A stretch of DNA of 64,000 bases, from positions 86,395,052 to 86,459,051 of the forward strand of contig OZ024935.1 in assembly GCA_964017235.1 (NCBI GenBank), written 5' to 3'. A program made the translations under genes and the position numbers. The notes beneath the pieces are model-generated. The model saw only the letters and a list, made by a program, of their open reading frames with translations, had not been told where the DNA came from and made no database searches. The DNA comes from Sabellastarte sp. h YS-2021 (lineage: Eukaryota > Annelida > Polychaeta > Sabellida > Sabellidae). Shown piece after piece: positions 1-10,108 of this stretch (positions within the stretch are counted from its first letter, which is position 1; every line of letters begins with the position of its first letter).

Positions 1-9
1 CGGTAGAAT

Positions 10-165
10 TTGCACCACACCTTGGGGGTAATAGATGGGAAGCATGTGGTGCTAAGATGTCCTAGGAAGGCAGGTCATTGTATTATAACTACAAGGGTTT
101 CCACTCAATCATTCTGTTTGCCCTTGTGGATGCCAACTACAAGTTCATGTCGGGGGCAGTGTCTA
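10..165 (+). pseudogene. PIF/Harbinger transposase, front fragment (DDE_Tnp_4-like), broken
   Basis: This is a fragment of a PIF/Harbinger (HARBI1-like) DDE transposase, the nuclear enzyme that cuts and pastes this transposon. The first reading frame gives GVIDGKHVVLRCP, the family's typical first catalytic-Asp block (IDGKHV). A frameshift near 75-85 moves the homology to another frame, which reads YYNYKGFHSI then LFALVDANYKF. The VDANYKF block carries the second catalytic Asp. The homology stops near 155-165 and resumes at about 1,471. The 5' part of the gene lies outside the window. The shift and the interruption make it non-functional as it stands. Family assignment is from recognised motifs; the exact subfamily is not determined. 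Confidence 0.75.
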
Positions 166-340
166 GGCATTGGCCCAGTCAGTCCTTTGCTCCAACCTTA
201 ATTGTCAGGGGTAGGGTACCAGTCTAAATTATACAACATGGAAAGGGGTCATCGGGGTTTACTATTTCACTACCAGGGTGTTTTTCAAATTCATTGGCTG
301 TTGCCAATAGTTCATGGCATTTCCCTCCAAAAATTCTAGG

Positions 341-613
341 GACAATTCATTATATGCCAAGAATCTGAAGAGTGAACAAGGACTTTTTGTTATCTCAAGG
401 GCTCTCAGATTCTTGTGTTTTATGTGTTATACAGTTTACAGAACTTTTATGGATTTTATATGATTTTAAATTACACCTATGGACTATATATACGTTTTGC
501 TATCATAAGACAGTCAATTTCATCTGGAAACAGCTTTCTGTCAGCTCTAGTTTGATTATTCAGACAATTCATTATATGCCAAGAATCTGAAGAGTGAACA
601 AGGACTTTTTGTT
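341..613. repeat. 51-bp direct repeat pair (341-391 and 563-613)
   Basis: The 51 bases from 341 to 391 recur exactly at 563-613, an offset of 222 bp. Each copy contains the motif tatatgccaagaatctgaag followed by agtgaacaaggac. The intervening sequence is AT-rich and unrelated. This is a recent local duplication or the ends of a small element. Confidence 0.85.
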
Positions 614-984
614 CCCACCCTCCCTCCCTAACCTGGAGTGTCCTTGGAAGGGGGTGTGGTTCTCTAACTTCACACCCCTTGGGGTGGGGTGGGGTGGGGC
701 TCGGCAGCATGCGCCAGGGCTGGTTAACAATGGCGTTCACGGATTTGAGACCTTGTTAGGCTTCAGGCTTCCTTCCCTGGCCTCCAGGTTATCATCAAAA
801 AATTTTAACATTTTATTTTAATTATATTTCATGTTTTACTCTGATGGCTTCAGGGTGCTTAACTTATGGTAGGGTTTTTATAATGTAAGGGTTTTTTATA
901 ATGTAATGGGCAGGATTATAGAACACCTTGTCAGTTAAAGTGGTAGTATTTTTGTCATCTTTAACTTCATTGCATCCAAACTGT

Positions 985-1285
985 CCCTTGACCTTCGAGT
1001 TTGGCTGTCAAGGTCGGGAGATGACCTAAAATAGGGTCAACACAAACTGACATGAATATGACCTGCGATTCAAAGACCTTGACCTTTGAGTTTCGCTAGC
1101 AAGGTCACTGGTAGGAATATGACCTGCGAATCAATAATTTGACCTTCAGTTTGGATATCAAGGTCAGTGGCTGACCATTTGCCAGGTTATTATGTTTGCT
1201 TTAGAGCTGACAGGTACGTCATTATTTGACCTTCAGAGGTCAAGCTTAGTCAGGGTTGTTAATTGGGTGACCTTTGCAAGGTCAC
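985..1285. repeat. Cluster of AGGTCA/TGACCT half-sites with two everted palindromes
   Basis: At least ten RGGTCA-type hexamers occur in about 300 bp on both strands. Two form near-perfect everted repeats: TGACCTTCAGAGGTCA (1227-1242) and GTGACCTTTGCAAGGTCAC (1267-1285). AGGTCA is the half-site of nuclear receptors, but the density and the recurrence of the same palindrome at 6,559 and 6,646 fit a dispersed repeat better than a promoter. Confidence 0.45.
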
Positions 1286-1470
1286 TATAGCATGTCAATC
1301 TAGTCTATTCAATTTTATAACTTTTCATGTAACGGTAACTTTTATGTCTATTAATGTCTATGGTGTGTATTTGTTTTGAAGTGTATATATATACTAGATG
1401 TTAGATTATGTAACATTATTGAAAATTTTATATATAATAAAATTTTATATCCTCTGTTGTTTTTTGTTTG

Positions 1471-1968
1471 AGTTGGGGACTGTGGGTGGATGTGGGCATC
1501 AACAGATCAAGTTCTGATGTGCAGATATTTAATAAGTCACAACTGAGGGCAGGCATCATCGATGGTACCCTACAGGTCCCTGCATCTGAACCACTTCCCG
1601 CTGATGACCGTCCAATGCCATACTTTCTTATTGGGAATGATGCCTTTTCATTTTGCACGTGGCTCATGAAACCCTTTAGTGGCCGTATGCTACCAGATGA
1701 CCAAAGAATATTCATCTACAGACTTTCAGATGCACACAGTGTTGAGGAGAATGCATTTGACATAATGGACAATAGATTTGGATGTGTGCTCACTACTATG
1801 AATAGAAGCAAAGATACTGTCACTTCAATTGTATTGGCCTGTTGTGTATTGCACAATATCATGAGAATTCAATACCCAGGTGTGCATAATGCTATTGTGA
1901 ACTATGAGGATGAACATCACAGGCTGGTGCCGAGACAGTGGAGACAAGGTGTGAATTTGGCAAAATGA
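1471..1968 (+). pseudogene. PIF/Harbinger transposase, C-terminal half
   Basis: This open frame continues the transposase that starts at the left window edge. It begins with LWVDVGINRSSSDVQIFN (the family's 'WVDVGA.GS.SD..IF..S' block), then MPYFLIGNDAFSF, LMKPFSGRMLPDDQRIF and YRLSDAHSVEENAFDI. The Glu of the VEENAF block is the expected third catalytic residue of the DDE triad. It ends with LACCVLHNIMRI and a stop after QGVNLAK. Together with the first fragment all three acidic residues can be found, but on separated, out-of-frame pieces. It lies tail to tail with a minus-strand MADF-domain gene, as expected for a two-gene Harbinger element. No terminal inverted repeats were located. Confidence 0.8.
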
Positions 1969-2083
1969 TATGATATGAATGTGTCACAGTGCATTCACAC
2001 AGTCTCTCCAGTAGATCGGACTCTGAGCTGCGGCTGCTGCGACTGGCTCTGCCTGCACTTGATGTAGATGAAGTAGAGGCAGG

Positions 2084-2275
2084 CTATAGTGCAGGAGGGG
2101 GTGTGCTGCATTCATGGACCACTGACTCAATTGACTCCTCTTCAGCATCTGTAGGGTTGGTGACAGATGCAGCGGATGTGGATGGTGTGACAACAGTAGC
2201 AGCTGATGCAGTGGTTGGTTGATGGGTGGCAGAGAGGGAAGTGAAGGAAGAGATGGAAGAGGCTGGTGGCTTCAA
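2084..2275 (-). pseudogene. S/T-rich terminal exon of the Harbinger companion gene (probable)
   Basis: On the minus strand a pyrimidine-rich tract ending in ttcag (acceptor AG at 2277-2276) opens a frame starting LKPPASSISSF and running through TASAATVVTPSTSAASVTN to a stop after TPPPAL. It is low-complexity, rich in Ser, Thr, Ala and Pro, as commonly follows the DNA-binding domain in Harbinger companion proteins. The MADF exon upstream ends in phase 1 while this frame reads in phase 0, so an intermediate exon is missing or lost, or the frame is decayed. Assignment to the same gene is inference from position and strand. Confidence 0.4.
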
Positions 2276-2618
2276 CTGAAAAAGAGAAGAAACAAATCCT
2301 AAGTGACATGCCTAGAATTACATATCAAATAATCTTATTAGGTGCAAGATAATAAATAATTCAGTCAAAGCTAGGACAAAGTAAATGTGGTTATACATGT
2401 ACCAAAAGTAGCAATTTAACATTCATTTATTACTGACCACCCAAAATTCCACAGATATTCACCGCAAACTATTCAATTCATTATTATATATATTCAGCTG
2501 ACATGTAAAGAAATTATTATACCAAACGCAGTATTTAACAAGACAAAAAAGTAGTACAGGTTATTATGAATAAAAGTAGTTATTATGAATAAATGATTAC
2601 ATTGGCCAACTGCCTGGA

Positions 2619-2771
2619 CAAAGGTCAAAGTTGGGGTTTTACGTCCCGTTCAACAGCCAGGGTCATATTGGGACAGGTCCTCAGAATTGCCACTTGTGGG
2701 ACTCGAACCCACAGAGGTGACAGCCTATGATTAGATACCACACTTGCTAACCACTAGGCCACTGAGGACCT
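2619..2771 (-). mobile_element. tRNA-derived SINE, family 1, with 14-bp target-site duplication
   Basis: This minus-strand copy has a tRNA-like head with box A (tggcctagtgg) and box B (ggttcgagtcc). The body ends in ctggctgttgaacgggacg, then aaaaccccaactttgacc. The flanks carry a perfect 14-bp duplication, gccaactgcctgga, at 2605-2618 and 2772-2785. RNA polymerase III transcription and borrowed LINE machinery are the known biology of this class. It sits within the presumed intron of the MADF-type gene. Confidence 0.9.
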
Positions 2772-3243
2772 GCCAACTGCCTGGAAGGCACATTCGAAAT
2801 GTAGTCCTCCAGAAAGGTGCAGGGGCTGAGGATTCACCTTTCCCTCTCCCTCGCTCCCTTAAAGTCAGCAGCTGCAAATAGAACAATTGGAGAGAAAATG
2901 TAATGACATACATATTGATGTATTACGAATATACTGTTGAAGACCACAATAAGTAACAAGTAGGGAAATAGACAAGTGTTTTATCATTAAACTGGTACAA
3001 TTTAAATTCATATTAAACTATTTTTTAAACTGAAAGATACTAATTCCACAATTCCAGATTAAGTGCATGTACCCCAAAAAGTAAAAAAAATAATAAAACC
3101 CCATAAAAATACATATACCTCTTACTATTCCACTAGTCCAGGGAAAATTTAGTTTAACACAATTACACATTGAAATCTCCACAAGTTATTAAATCATTAA
3201 AAATTATCAATAAGTCACCATAAATAATGATTACAGAACTCAC

Positions 3244-3720
3244 CAGATATTCCCATCACCCATGGTTGTGCAGCCCAGAGTGCGTCCTTCTTGTCCACAT
3301 CCCAGTATTCTTTCTTGCCTTTGTTGTAGAATACAGTGTTGTCCTTTAACCAATCAGCTATGGCCTCTTTCTGCTCATCCGTCAGTCTGACCAGTTTCTA
3401 CATACAGGCTGGTTCATCAGACTGCTGTGTGGGTTCTTGTGCGGCTAGTTCTCCCTCAATGTCGTCTGCCTGAGATTCATAATAATCCGTGTGTGTTGAA
3501 TGTGTGGTGACTGATGCTGACTAAGTGCTGACTGCTGACTGACTCATCTGGAGGCTGGGTGGAATTTGTTTTTTAAAAGTCTCCAGCAGTTCTCTTCTCA
3601 AGTTCGCAGAGGTTCTCTGGAGATAGTAGCTCCATCTCTGTCCTCACAGCCAATTTTACAATCATTGTCTCAATTTGCCATTCGTCACAGCTAATGGAGA
3701 GATGGTAGGGCATTTGCCAG
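3244..3720 (-). pseudogene. MADF (Myb/SANT-like) domain gene of the Harbinger element, decayed exon
   Basis: The minus strand encodes LTDEQKEAIADWLKDN, TVFYNKGKKEYWDVDKK, then DALWAAQPWVMGIS. This matches the MADF pattern (hydrophobic helix, '..Y...KDY.D...K...W...A..MGIS'). Such proteins act as the DNA-binding partner of PIF/Harbinger transposases. The exon ends at 3244 in a strong donor, CTG|GTGAGT. Upstream, the frame NLRRELLETFKKQIPPSLQ runs into a region with in-frame stops near 3395-3400 and 3520, so the reading is broken. Only the first half of the MADF fold is visible; the second half would be expected in a further exon. The SINE at 2619 interrupts the following intron. Order and partner role are family knowledge; loss of function is inferred from the stops. 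Confidence 0.6.
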
Positions 3721-6046
3721 TCATCTTTAATTGTCACAGCTACCTCACATGAAGGCCTTCAAAGCCTCGCTGCTAAGTCCCAGTTGTTCTTCAAAGACAT
3801 CAAAGAAGAGTGTCAACAATAGGAGAATTAGCTGTGAAGTTGGTCAATAGGTACAACATCAAAGAAGTTAGTACGCATTGTGCAAATTGCAACCGGAAAC
3901 ATCAAAGAGGGCAAATCACTGCAATAGTTTTGGACATCAGCTTTTTATCATAGCAGACATGCAAAACATGCAGGATTGAAGACAAAGTGAGAACAAAGAG
4001 GAATTTATGAAGAGCAATGACAAATTTGTTATTTGCATAGATTCGCCAGAAAACATCACCACTGTAGGACCTGGGCATCAGATCCAATCTCTGCCAGTCC
4101 ACAACTCATTATTATCCACCTTTACAATAACATACACAAGCAGGCGAATATTTTGGAAGCACTGGCTTCTTGCTGCAACAACCATTCCACCTGAATCATC
4201 CTCCCTTGAGAAATCCCCTCCTACACATCATGATTATTAATAGTAATTGAAAGTAGTAACAAAACACTGAAATAGCACCAATGTTCTCGATGAGTACAAA
4301 TGTTGTATGAGTAATGAGCATAAATATCTTCCAAAATATAATAATATCAAAAAAGTGTTTGAAAATTAAAAGTTTACTTGTCTTTATTGCAACATGAAAC
4401 TGTCACATTCCAGTAGTACCACCCATCCTAACTGTGGAATGGTGATAAAACAGGCTATACATATTTTGTTGAGTTGTATATCAATAGTTGGTGCGCATGT
4501 AAACAGAAACAGTATCAGCGAATGATGTAGCAGCTTGGATAACCAAACAGAATATGAGCTGGTGAATTAAGCTGGTGGGGCGAGTAACAAGATCCCATCA
4601 GGCGCATCACTGCCAGAGTAGATAACAAGTACTGACCACCAGCAAACAGCCATGAAGAGTAAGGTGACCGTCAAAGTAACTAGGCAGATTAACAGCAGAC
4701 ACGTGAACCACCAGGTAGACACCATTAGAAGGACCATTTAGGTGAAGAGCCATGATAAACTACAGGCAGGAGGCAGGACAGGAAAGACTGGTCATCAGTG
4801 GAAGTAAGTAGGTACATGGACGGCAGCATTCCATTCACACAAGGTAAACTACTAAAACTGAAAAAATGCCACCATGGTATTGACAAGAAATAGAGGGTAG
4901 CACAGGGTGGCAAATTAATTTAATGTCAGCTGCTCACCTTCTAAAGTCTTCCAGTGTGGTGTGGTTTGCCAGTGACAAGGGCAGGCTCCTTAGAACCAAA
5001 TCACAGCCAAAGTCATTAAGCTACAGCATCTAAAGAAAGTTAAGCGGGGCCCGAGAAATGAGCCCTGGGACATCCAAATGTCCCGTAGCTGTCTTGGAAA
5101 TCGAGATCACTGATTCAAATGTTATAATTTGTAAGCTCTATGTTGATAGGTCATGTGCAACTTTGTGGTACCTATTTGTGCACATCCTATTATAAAAAAA
5201 ATATTTCACAGATATATTAATTAATTTGACTTTTATGGCTAAAAAACATTTTTAAATTTACATTTGTGTCAATGCATATTTTTATCACAAAAAATCCACT
5301 TTATTATGCCTAAAAAGCCAAAATAAGGATTGTGTTAAGTCATGCCAATTAACAGTATGGAGCAGTATTTACTTGCATATGACAAACATTAGAATTTACG
5401 ATTTGGACCCCTAAATTTGGTGCATTGAAGAGACCTGTCTCAATGAATATTAAAGCATTCATCCACTAGAATATCTCATTAATCCGGGTTGAAACCTTAA
5501 CTTGTAAGAAAACCTTTTGTCTGTCGTGGAACTTGGTTGGTAGGAAACAAAAGTTTGATCAAATCTAGTGGAAATGTGTTTCTCTTATTGGAGGTGTGTA
5601 GATAGGTGTGTAAAGCTACTTTTCAGTCTGTGGTGATTTATTTAAATCTGCCTCGCAGCAACACATTTGGTGGAATGAGAACCTGTCCTGATACGACTAG
5701 TCACTGTTGAGATAAAAATAAAACTCAAAACTTTGATCCTGATTAAGACGGTTTCATATCTGTTGGACACATGTACTCCCCCCAAAACATAAAAAAGTGA
5801 TCAACAGTTGACCAACAGGCCTAAAGTCAAGCCATTGCAATGGTTGGGTTTGTTTGATCATTTGATTTTTTTCATGTTGTTCACCACCACACTTCGAGTA
5901 GATATCAAATTTCAGAGATTTCTGAATTAGCTTCTCTCTAGACCTGTGTTGTTTTGACAAAAAAAAGAAGAAAGCACCTAACTATCGATCCCTGGATGGG
6001 ACATAGAACTGTCTTTTGTATCTCACTACCTTAAGAGAGTGAGTTG
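3721..6046. other. Non-coding stretch, nothing recognised
   Basis: About 2.3 kb of moderately AT-rich DNA. Only short chance frames are present, all without recognisable motifs. No SINE head, splice-flanked exon or RNA gene was seen. Confidence 0.5.
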
Positions 6047-6449
6047 TTCCCACAAATTACGAAGCCTTTCCCACAAGATAGAAAGTTGTTACCACAAGAT
6101 ACTAAGACATTCCTACAAGTTAGCAAGGTGTTACCACAAGATAGCAAGCCCTTCCCACAGGTTAGAAAGTTATTCCCACAAGATAGCAAGTCATTCCCAC
6201 AAGTTAGCAAGCCATTCCTACAAGAAAGTAAGTCATTCCCACAAGATACAGAGTCATTCCCACAAGATAGTAAGTTGTTACCACAAGTTAGCAAGTCGTT
6301 ACCACAAGTTAGCAAGTCGTTACCACAAATTAGCAAGTCATTGCAACAAGAGAGCAAGTTATTCTCACAAGTTAGCAAGCCATTACCACAATATAGCAAC
6401 TCATTCCCAAAACATATATGAAATCATTCCCACGATTTCCTAAGTCATG
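6047..6449. repeat. 21-bp minisatellite, about 19 units
   Basis: Units begin ttcccacaag and continue ttagcaagtca, with substitutions between copies. Spacing is 21 bp (for example 6047, 6068), with one 23-bp unit near the right end. Because 21 is a multiple of three, long frames stay open on both strands as 7-residue repeats (SFPQVSK-like on +, GNDLLSC-like on -). These frames are a by-product of the period and not evidence for a protein. Confidence 0.9.
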
Positions 6450-6946
6450 CTTTGATGCCACTGTACAGGCAATTTCTTTGTCTGTGATACCTAACTTGAA
6501 AAGAGGTCACCCATTTACTAGCATACCATTAAAGTTTATATATGCCTGCCCCTTTTAGTGACCTTCAGAGGTCGCATGTTTCCCACTACCATTATGGTTA
6601 TCATTTTAGCAATTTTAATGGTGATTCTTCTTAATTACCTAACTAGTGACTTTCAGAGGTCACCTACTTATTATTACAGGTATATATTGCATTTCTGTCT
6701 TTTAGAGGTTTACTTCTCATAGTGTTATAGTGTCTGCATGTGGCACCTCAGGGAGAACCACACCATTATTTACTCTTGCATGTTGCAAATATTTTTTCTG
6801 TCTTTTGTCTTGTAACAATGTTGAATGGATTTACAGATTAACTAGTTTCAATAATAATTGAGAATACTGCCAAGCTGTTAGTAGTCACTGTTATAACTGT
6901 TATGTATAATAAAAAATTTTAACCCCTGTATGCATATTATTGGTCC
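6450..6946. other. Spacer between the two minisatellites, with AGGTCA palindromes
   Basis: No coding signal. Two copies of the palindrome also seen at 1227 occur here: tgaccttcagaggtcg (6559-6574) and gtgactttcagaggtcac (6646-6663). The remainder is AT-rich. Confidence 0.4.
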
Positions 6947-7110
6947 CTGGGAATGAGTTAATAAGTGGTGGGAATGAGTTAGTAATAGGTGGAAATGACT
7001 TCATAAGTGGTGGGAATGACTTAATATGTGGCAGAGAGAGTTAGTAAGTGGTGGGAACGAGATAGTAAGTGGTGGGAACAAGTAAGTAAGTGGTTGGAAC
7101 GACTTTGTAA
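6947..7110. repeat. Second ~21-bp minisatellite, inverted relative to the first
   Basis: Irregular units of the form gtgggaatgagttagtaag repeat about eight times. Read on the opposite strand the unit becomes ttcccaccacttactaactc, which agrees with the 6047-6449 unit at about 16 of 21 positions. The two arrays are therefore related and in opposite orientation, about 500 bp apart. A single first-type unit (ttcccacaagttagt) lies just beyond, at 7161-7175. Confidence 0.75.
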
Positions 7111-7178
7111 GTCCTTGAAAACAAGGATTTACTATCATGTGGTAACCACTTAATATCTTGTTCCCACAAGTTAGTATC

Positions 7179-7348
7179 GATAACTGTAATGGTAGTAACT
7201 TGGTGTATAACAAGACTAATTGTGTTAAACTAATATATATGTACTCACAGTTGTTTATATTAATGTCATTTTAAATAAAACTCCAAACTATAATGGCTAA
7301 ATATATATACCAGTGTCTTTTTTCTACTGTGTTCACCTCCTGCAACTG
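7179..7348 (+). repeat. 170-bp direct duplication, copy 1
   Basis: The segment from gataactgtaatgg to cacctcctgcaactg recurs at 7882-8222, where it is split by a SINE. I see one difference (gtcatttt here, gtcgtttt there), so the duplication is recent. It contains aataaa but no gene. Confidence 0.85.
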
Positions 7349-7881
7349 TTATAAGAATGCGTACACAGTAGCAGACACGGTCAGTTGAAGGGGTGATACT
7401 CGTACAATTGGAACTCTGCTTTACCGTCCTTCACTGTCGTATATTTGGGTTAAATATGCAAATGCGTGTACTGGCTAGGACGAGTTACTCTGAAAACCAG
7501 ACATTCTCCCGCCAATTCGTCTTTATAAACTGGCTTCAGTTGTGGGGTTGAAAGTCGAGAGTCATATAAACGCTCCTACCCACCTCTCCCCCAAGTATAG
7601 TACATTATAGTTTGGCAATTTTATTTCATTTTTACTTACAGTTTGGTAACATTCTTCATATGATAGGAATTAAATCCAAACATACACTGCAATTATGTAT
7701 TAATTATTTTAACTTCCATGGCAGTGTCTTCAGGCTTGAACGCTTTATCACAAGCTACAAATCTGTGTACATATTGTAGAATTTTTAACATAGTGGTAGT
7801 AGTTGTCAAAGAGTTGCTTAACTAGACTGTAACTGATACTTTGATGAGAAGTTCTTTGAAAATCTCTATAAAAGCAATTCA
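7349..7881. other. Unique spacer between the duplicated 170-bp segments
   Basis: No coding or RNA signal recognised. An octamer-like atgcaaat lies near 7453 and a tctataaaag near 7865, but nothing links them to a transcript. Confidence 0.4.
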
Positions 7882-8222
7882 GATAACTGTAATGGTAGTA
7901 ACTTGGTGTATAACAAGACTAATTGTGTTAAACTAATATATATGTACTCACAGTTGTTTATATTAATGTCGTTTTAAATAAAACTCCAAGGTCCTCGGTG
8001 GCCTAGTGGTTAGCAAGTTTGGCATCTAATCATAGGCTGTCACCTCGGTGGGTTCGAGTCCCACAAGTGGCAATGCTGAGGACCTGTCCCAATATGACCC
8101 TGGCTGTTGAACGGGACGTTAAACCCCAACTTTGACTTTGACTTTGAAATAAAACTCCAAACTATAATGGCTAAATATATATACCAGTGTCTTTTTTCTA
8201 CTGTGTTCACCTCCTGCAACTG
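7882..8222 (+). repeat. 170-bp direct duplication, copy 2, split by a SINE
   Basis: Homologous to 7179-7348 at an offset of 703 bp up to position 7989. It resumes at 8161 after a SINE insertion and one 14-bp target duplication. Copy 1 preserves the empty site. Confidence 0.85.
7990..8146 (+). mobile_element. tRNA-derived SINE, family 1, complete, 14-bp target-site duplication
   Basis: This is the best-preserved copy in the window (157 bp). It starts ggtcctcggtggcctagtgg (box A) and has box B ggttcgagtcc. Its head ends in gaggacc, which pairs perfectly with the first seven bases ggtcctc like an acceptor stem. The tail is gacgttaaaccccaac followed by tttgac repeats. The duplication aaataaaactccaa lies at 7976-7989 and 8147-8160. 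Since copy 1 of the host duplication (7179-7348) is the unoccupied site, both ends are certain. Confidence 0.95.
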
Positions 8223-8644
8223 CATTATAACTGTAAATATGGAAAATTGTCACAACGTAATCTTACACAATGTATTATACATACATAATAGAGCTGGAGA
8301 ATATTGTAATAAGCACTAGTGGATTCATGGGGTGGCAGGATTCAAGGGGTTCGACCCTCCTGCCTTGCAAAATATAAAGGGGATTCGACAATGAACCCAA
8401 ACAGCAGATACACATTCAAAACATCCTGCACTGGATCTGAATTCATCCAAAATCATATTGATAAATATACCGTCTCACAATCTTGAACTGCCTAATTTTG
8501 CTGATATCAAATCAAGCTTAAATACCCTGAAAACAACCCTGAAACATACAAAGCTAGATAATAATATATATAAGTTAATAATATAACAAGGAAACGCAGA
8601 TATTTTTCTGCAGGACGAGGGGGGGCTAAACCTCCCATCCCTGA
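8223..8644. other. Non-coding stretch, nothing recognised
   Basis: AT-rich, with short frames only. Confidence 0.4.
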
Positions 8645-8935
8645 TCAGGGTGAAAGTCCTGTGATATTCTAGTGACATTATACTCAATTAAAGCAAGCCA
8701 GTCACCCTGAAGTAAGGTTAGATTTTAAATAATGCTCTTTTGACATTAAACCTAAATCAAATCAATCTGTCTGTAGGCAAGGTTAGAACTCTAGAGACCT
8801 TAAATGATATTAATCCCAAATTAAGCAAATCAGTTCTTAGGTCATGGATTAAAATCCAAGAATATTCTTGTGAAATTAAACCCTAATTGGGCCAGTTAAT
8901 CCCTCCTTATCCAGAGTTCAAATCAGGGCCAGTTT
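8645..8935. repeat. Diverged ~65-70-bp tandem repeat, about four units
   Basis: Four blocks share a core like tgacattaaaccc, then aaattaagcaaatcag, beginning near 8673, 8741, 8815 and 8871. They are separated by aaggttaga-type linkers. Units are old and differ in length. Confidence 0.5.
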
Positions 8936-10108
8936 GAAACAGAATCAGAAATTCCATTGAACATTCGTATGTAGTGTGCAAATCTTTATTATTATCTCTG
9001 CAATTGTGTCTTCCAACTATGAACTGCCTGTGTTCCAAACAGCCGGGCTAGTGTTCGAGAAATTGTATTAAAAGTGACATAAAACATGTTGGCCATTATA
9101 ATCGTCAAATATAAGCCACTGTGTTGGCAGGTTTTACAGTGCATACGACTTTTTGGGAGCTGTGTCAAAAACAGAAGGGCCAGTTAGAATCAGTTTTATC
9201 ATTTATTTGCCTCCAACAGGGATCTTTGGATTCTTTGGATGATGTAACCTAGAACTGATTTATGGAATGGCCCGCAACCAATTCGGGATCAAGGATTTTT
9301 TTAAAGGATTTGTTTGGCTTTGGCAGAGGTGTGCACTCTGCAAGTGTTCTTGTTAGTGTTTTTTGGAGGTGTGGCATTAGGTTCAATGCTCATTCTTCCT
9401 CATCAATTCAACTGACAAGATCAAAACAGGATCCTAATTTTGAATGGAAATCTTGACATAGGTAGTTTTTTTTCAGTTGCTGGCCAAGTTCAGGGTCCTT
9501 AGCTGTCAATCTCAAGATTGGTGAAATATCTCACCACAAAATGTTAAAATGAGGTCACATAATTTTTTTTTGTAAAAAAATATAGAAGTATAACATAATT
9601 CACCAGAGACAGGGAAGGGCCCAGTCCTGTTTGAACATTTATTACCATTTTTGCACAATATAAAAGGGGGAAAGTACTGATACTTCTACGGTCTAAAAGT
9701 CTTATTGAAACATACATGTTATATACAATGAAATGCTATGGAAGTAAAGGAAGATTGTGCCATTGAATATGTCATGCACACATAACATAACAATAATGTC
9801 GCTCAAGTTAAGAGAAAGCAAAGTAATCCTCAAATAACACAAATGGTGAATTGGACAACTGCTCAGAAAGTATAAATGTAAATACAGATGAAAAGTTTTG
9901 AGAAGTCCCAGCATCAGTGAAAACTCAAGGAAGTTTGAATATCGATGTTTTTAACCTGTCAAGTGACTTGGTAAGTGAAGTAAGGAACATGTTAAAAAAT
10001 CCCAGTTTGGGAAAAAAGAATGTACAACCCAGAGGAAACTTTTAGAATTACAATTTTGAAGAGAAATGTTTTTTGCGTGGATAAATAATCAAGTTGTATA
10101 ATGAAAGG
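8936..10108. other. Non-coding; worn dispersed repeat at about 9255-9360; presumed 3' flank of the P450
   Basis: The stretch ggatcaaggatttttttaaagg, then gcagaggtgtgcactctgc (about 9284-9345), resembles the end of an interspersed repeat I recall from many invertebrate genomes; I cannot confirm the name. The rest is unremarkable. A minus-strand AATAAA (tttatt at about 9639) could serve the P450 gene but is 470 bp past its stop. Confidence 0.35.

Larger units (their letters stand above)
166..1470. other. Interruption inside the Harbinger transposase; non-coding
   Basis: About 1.3 kb separates the two halves of the transposase. No coding homology is visible. It holds a 51-bp direct repeat (341-391 and 563-613), a GC-rich stretch with repeated ggggt runs near 678-700, and a region rich in TGACCT/AGGTCA motifs (about 985-1285). 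An AT-rich stretch follows (1380-1450). It could be an inserted repeat or an intron that has decayed. I found no convincing GT..AG pair restoring the frame and no clear target-site duplication. Confidence 0.5.

Noticed and set aside
985..1285. Functional nuclear-receptor enhancer
   Set aside because: No adjacent gene is intact and the same palindromes occur elsewhere as part of what looks like a repeat; kept only as a motif cluster.
2772..2913. Middle exon of the MADF-domain gene
   Set aside because: A possible acceptor (tttgcag) precedes the frame, but its translation shows no MADF second-half residues and part of it overlaps the SINE's target duplication.
6031..6443. Long overlapping frames with 7-residue repeats on both strands
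   Set aside because: They stay open because the 21-bp minisatellite unit is a multiple of three; no start context, domain or signal supports a protein.
7179..8222. A miniature LTR element (two ~170-bp direct repeats around a 533-bp core)
   Set aside because: The repeats do not begin TG/end CA at the shared boundaries, and I found no primer-binding site, purine tract or flanking short duplication.
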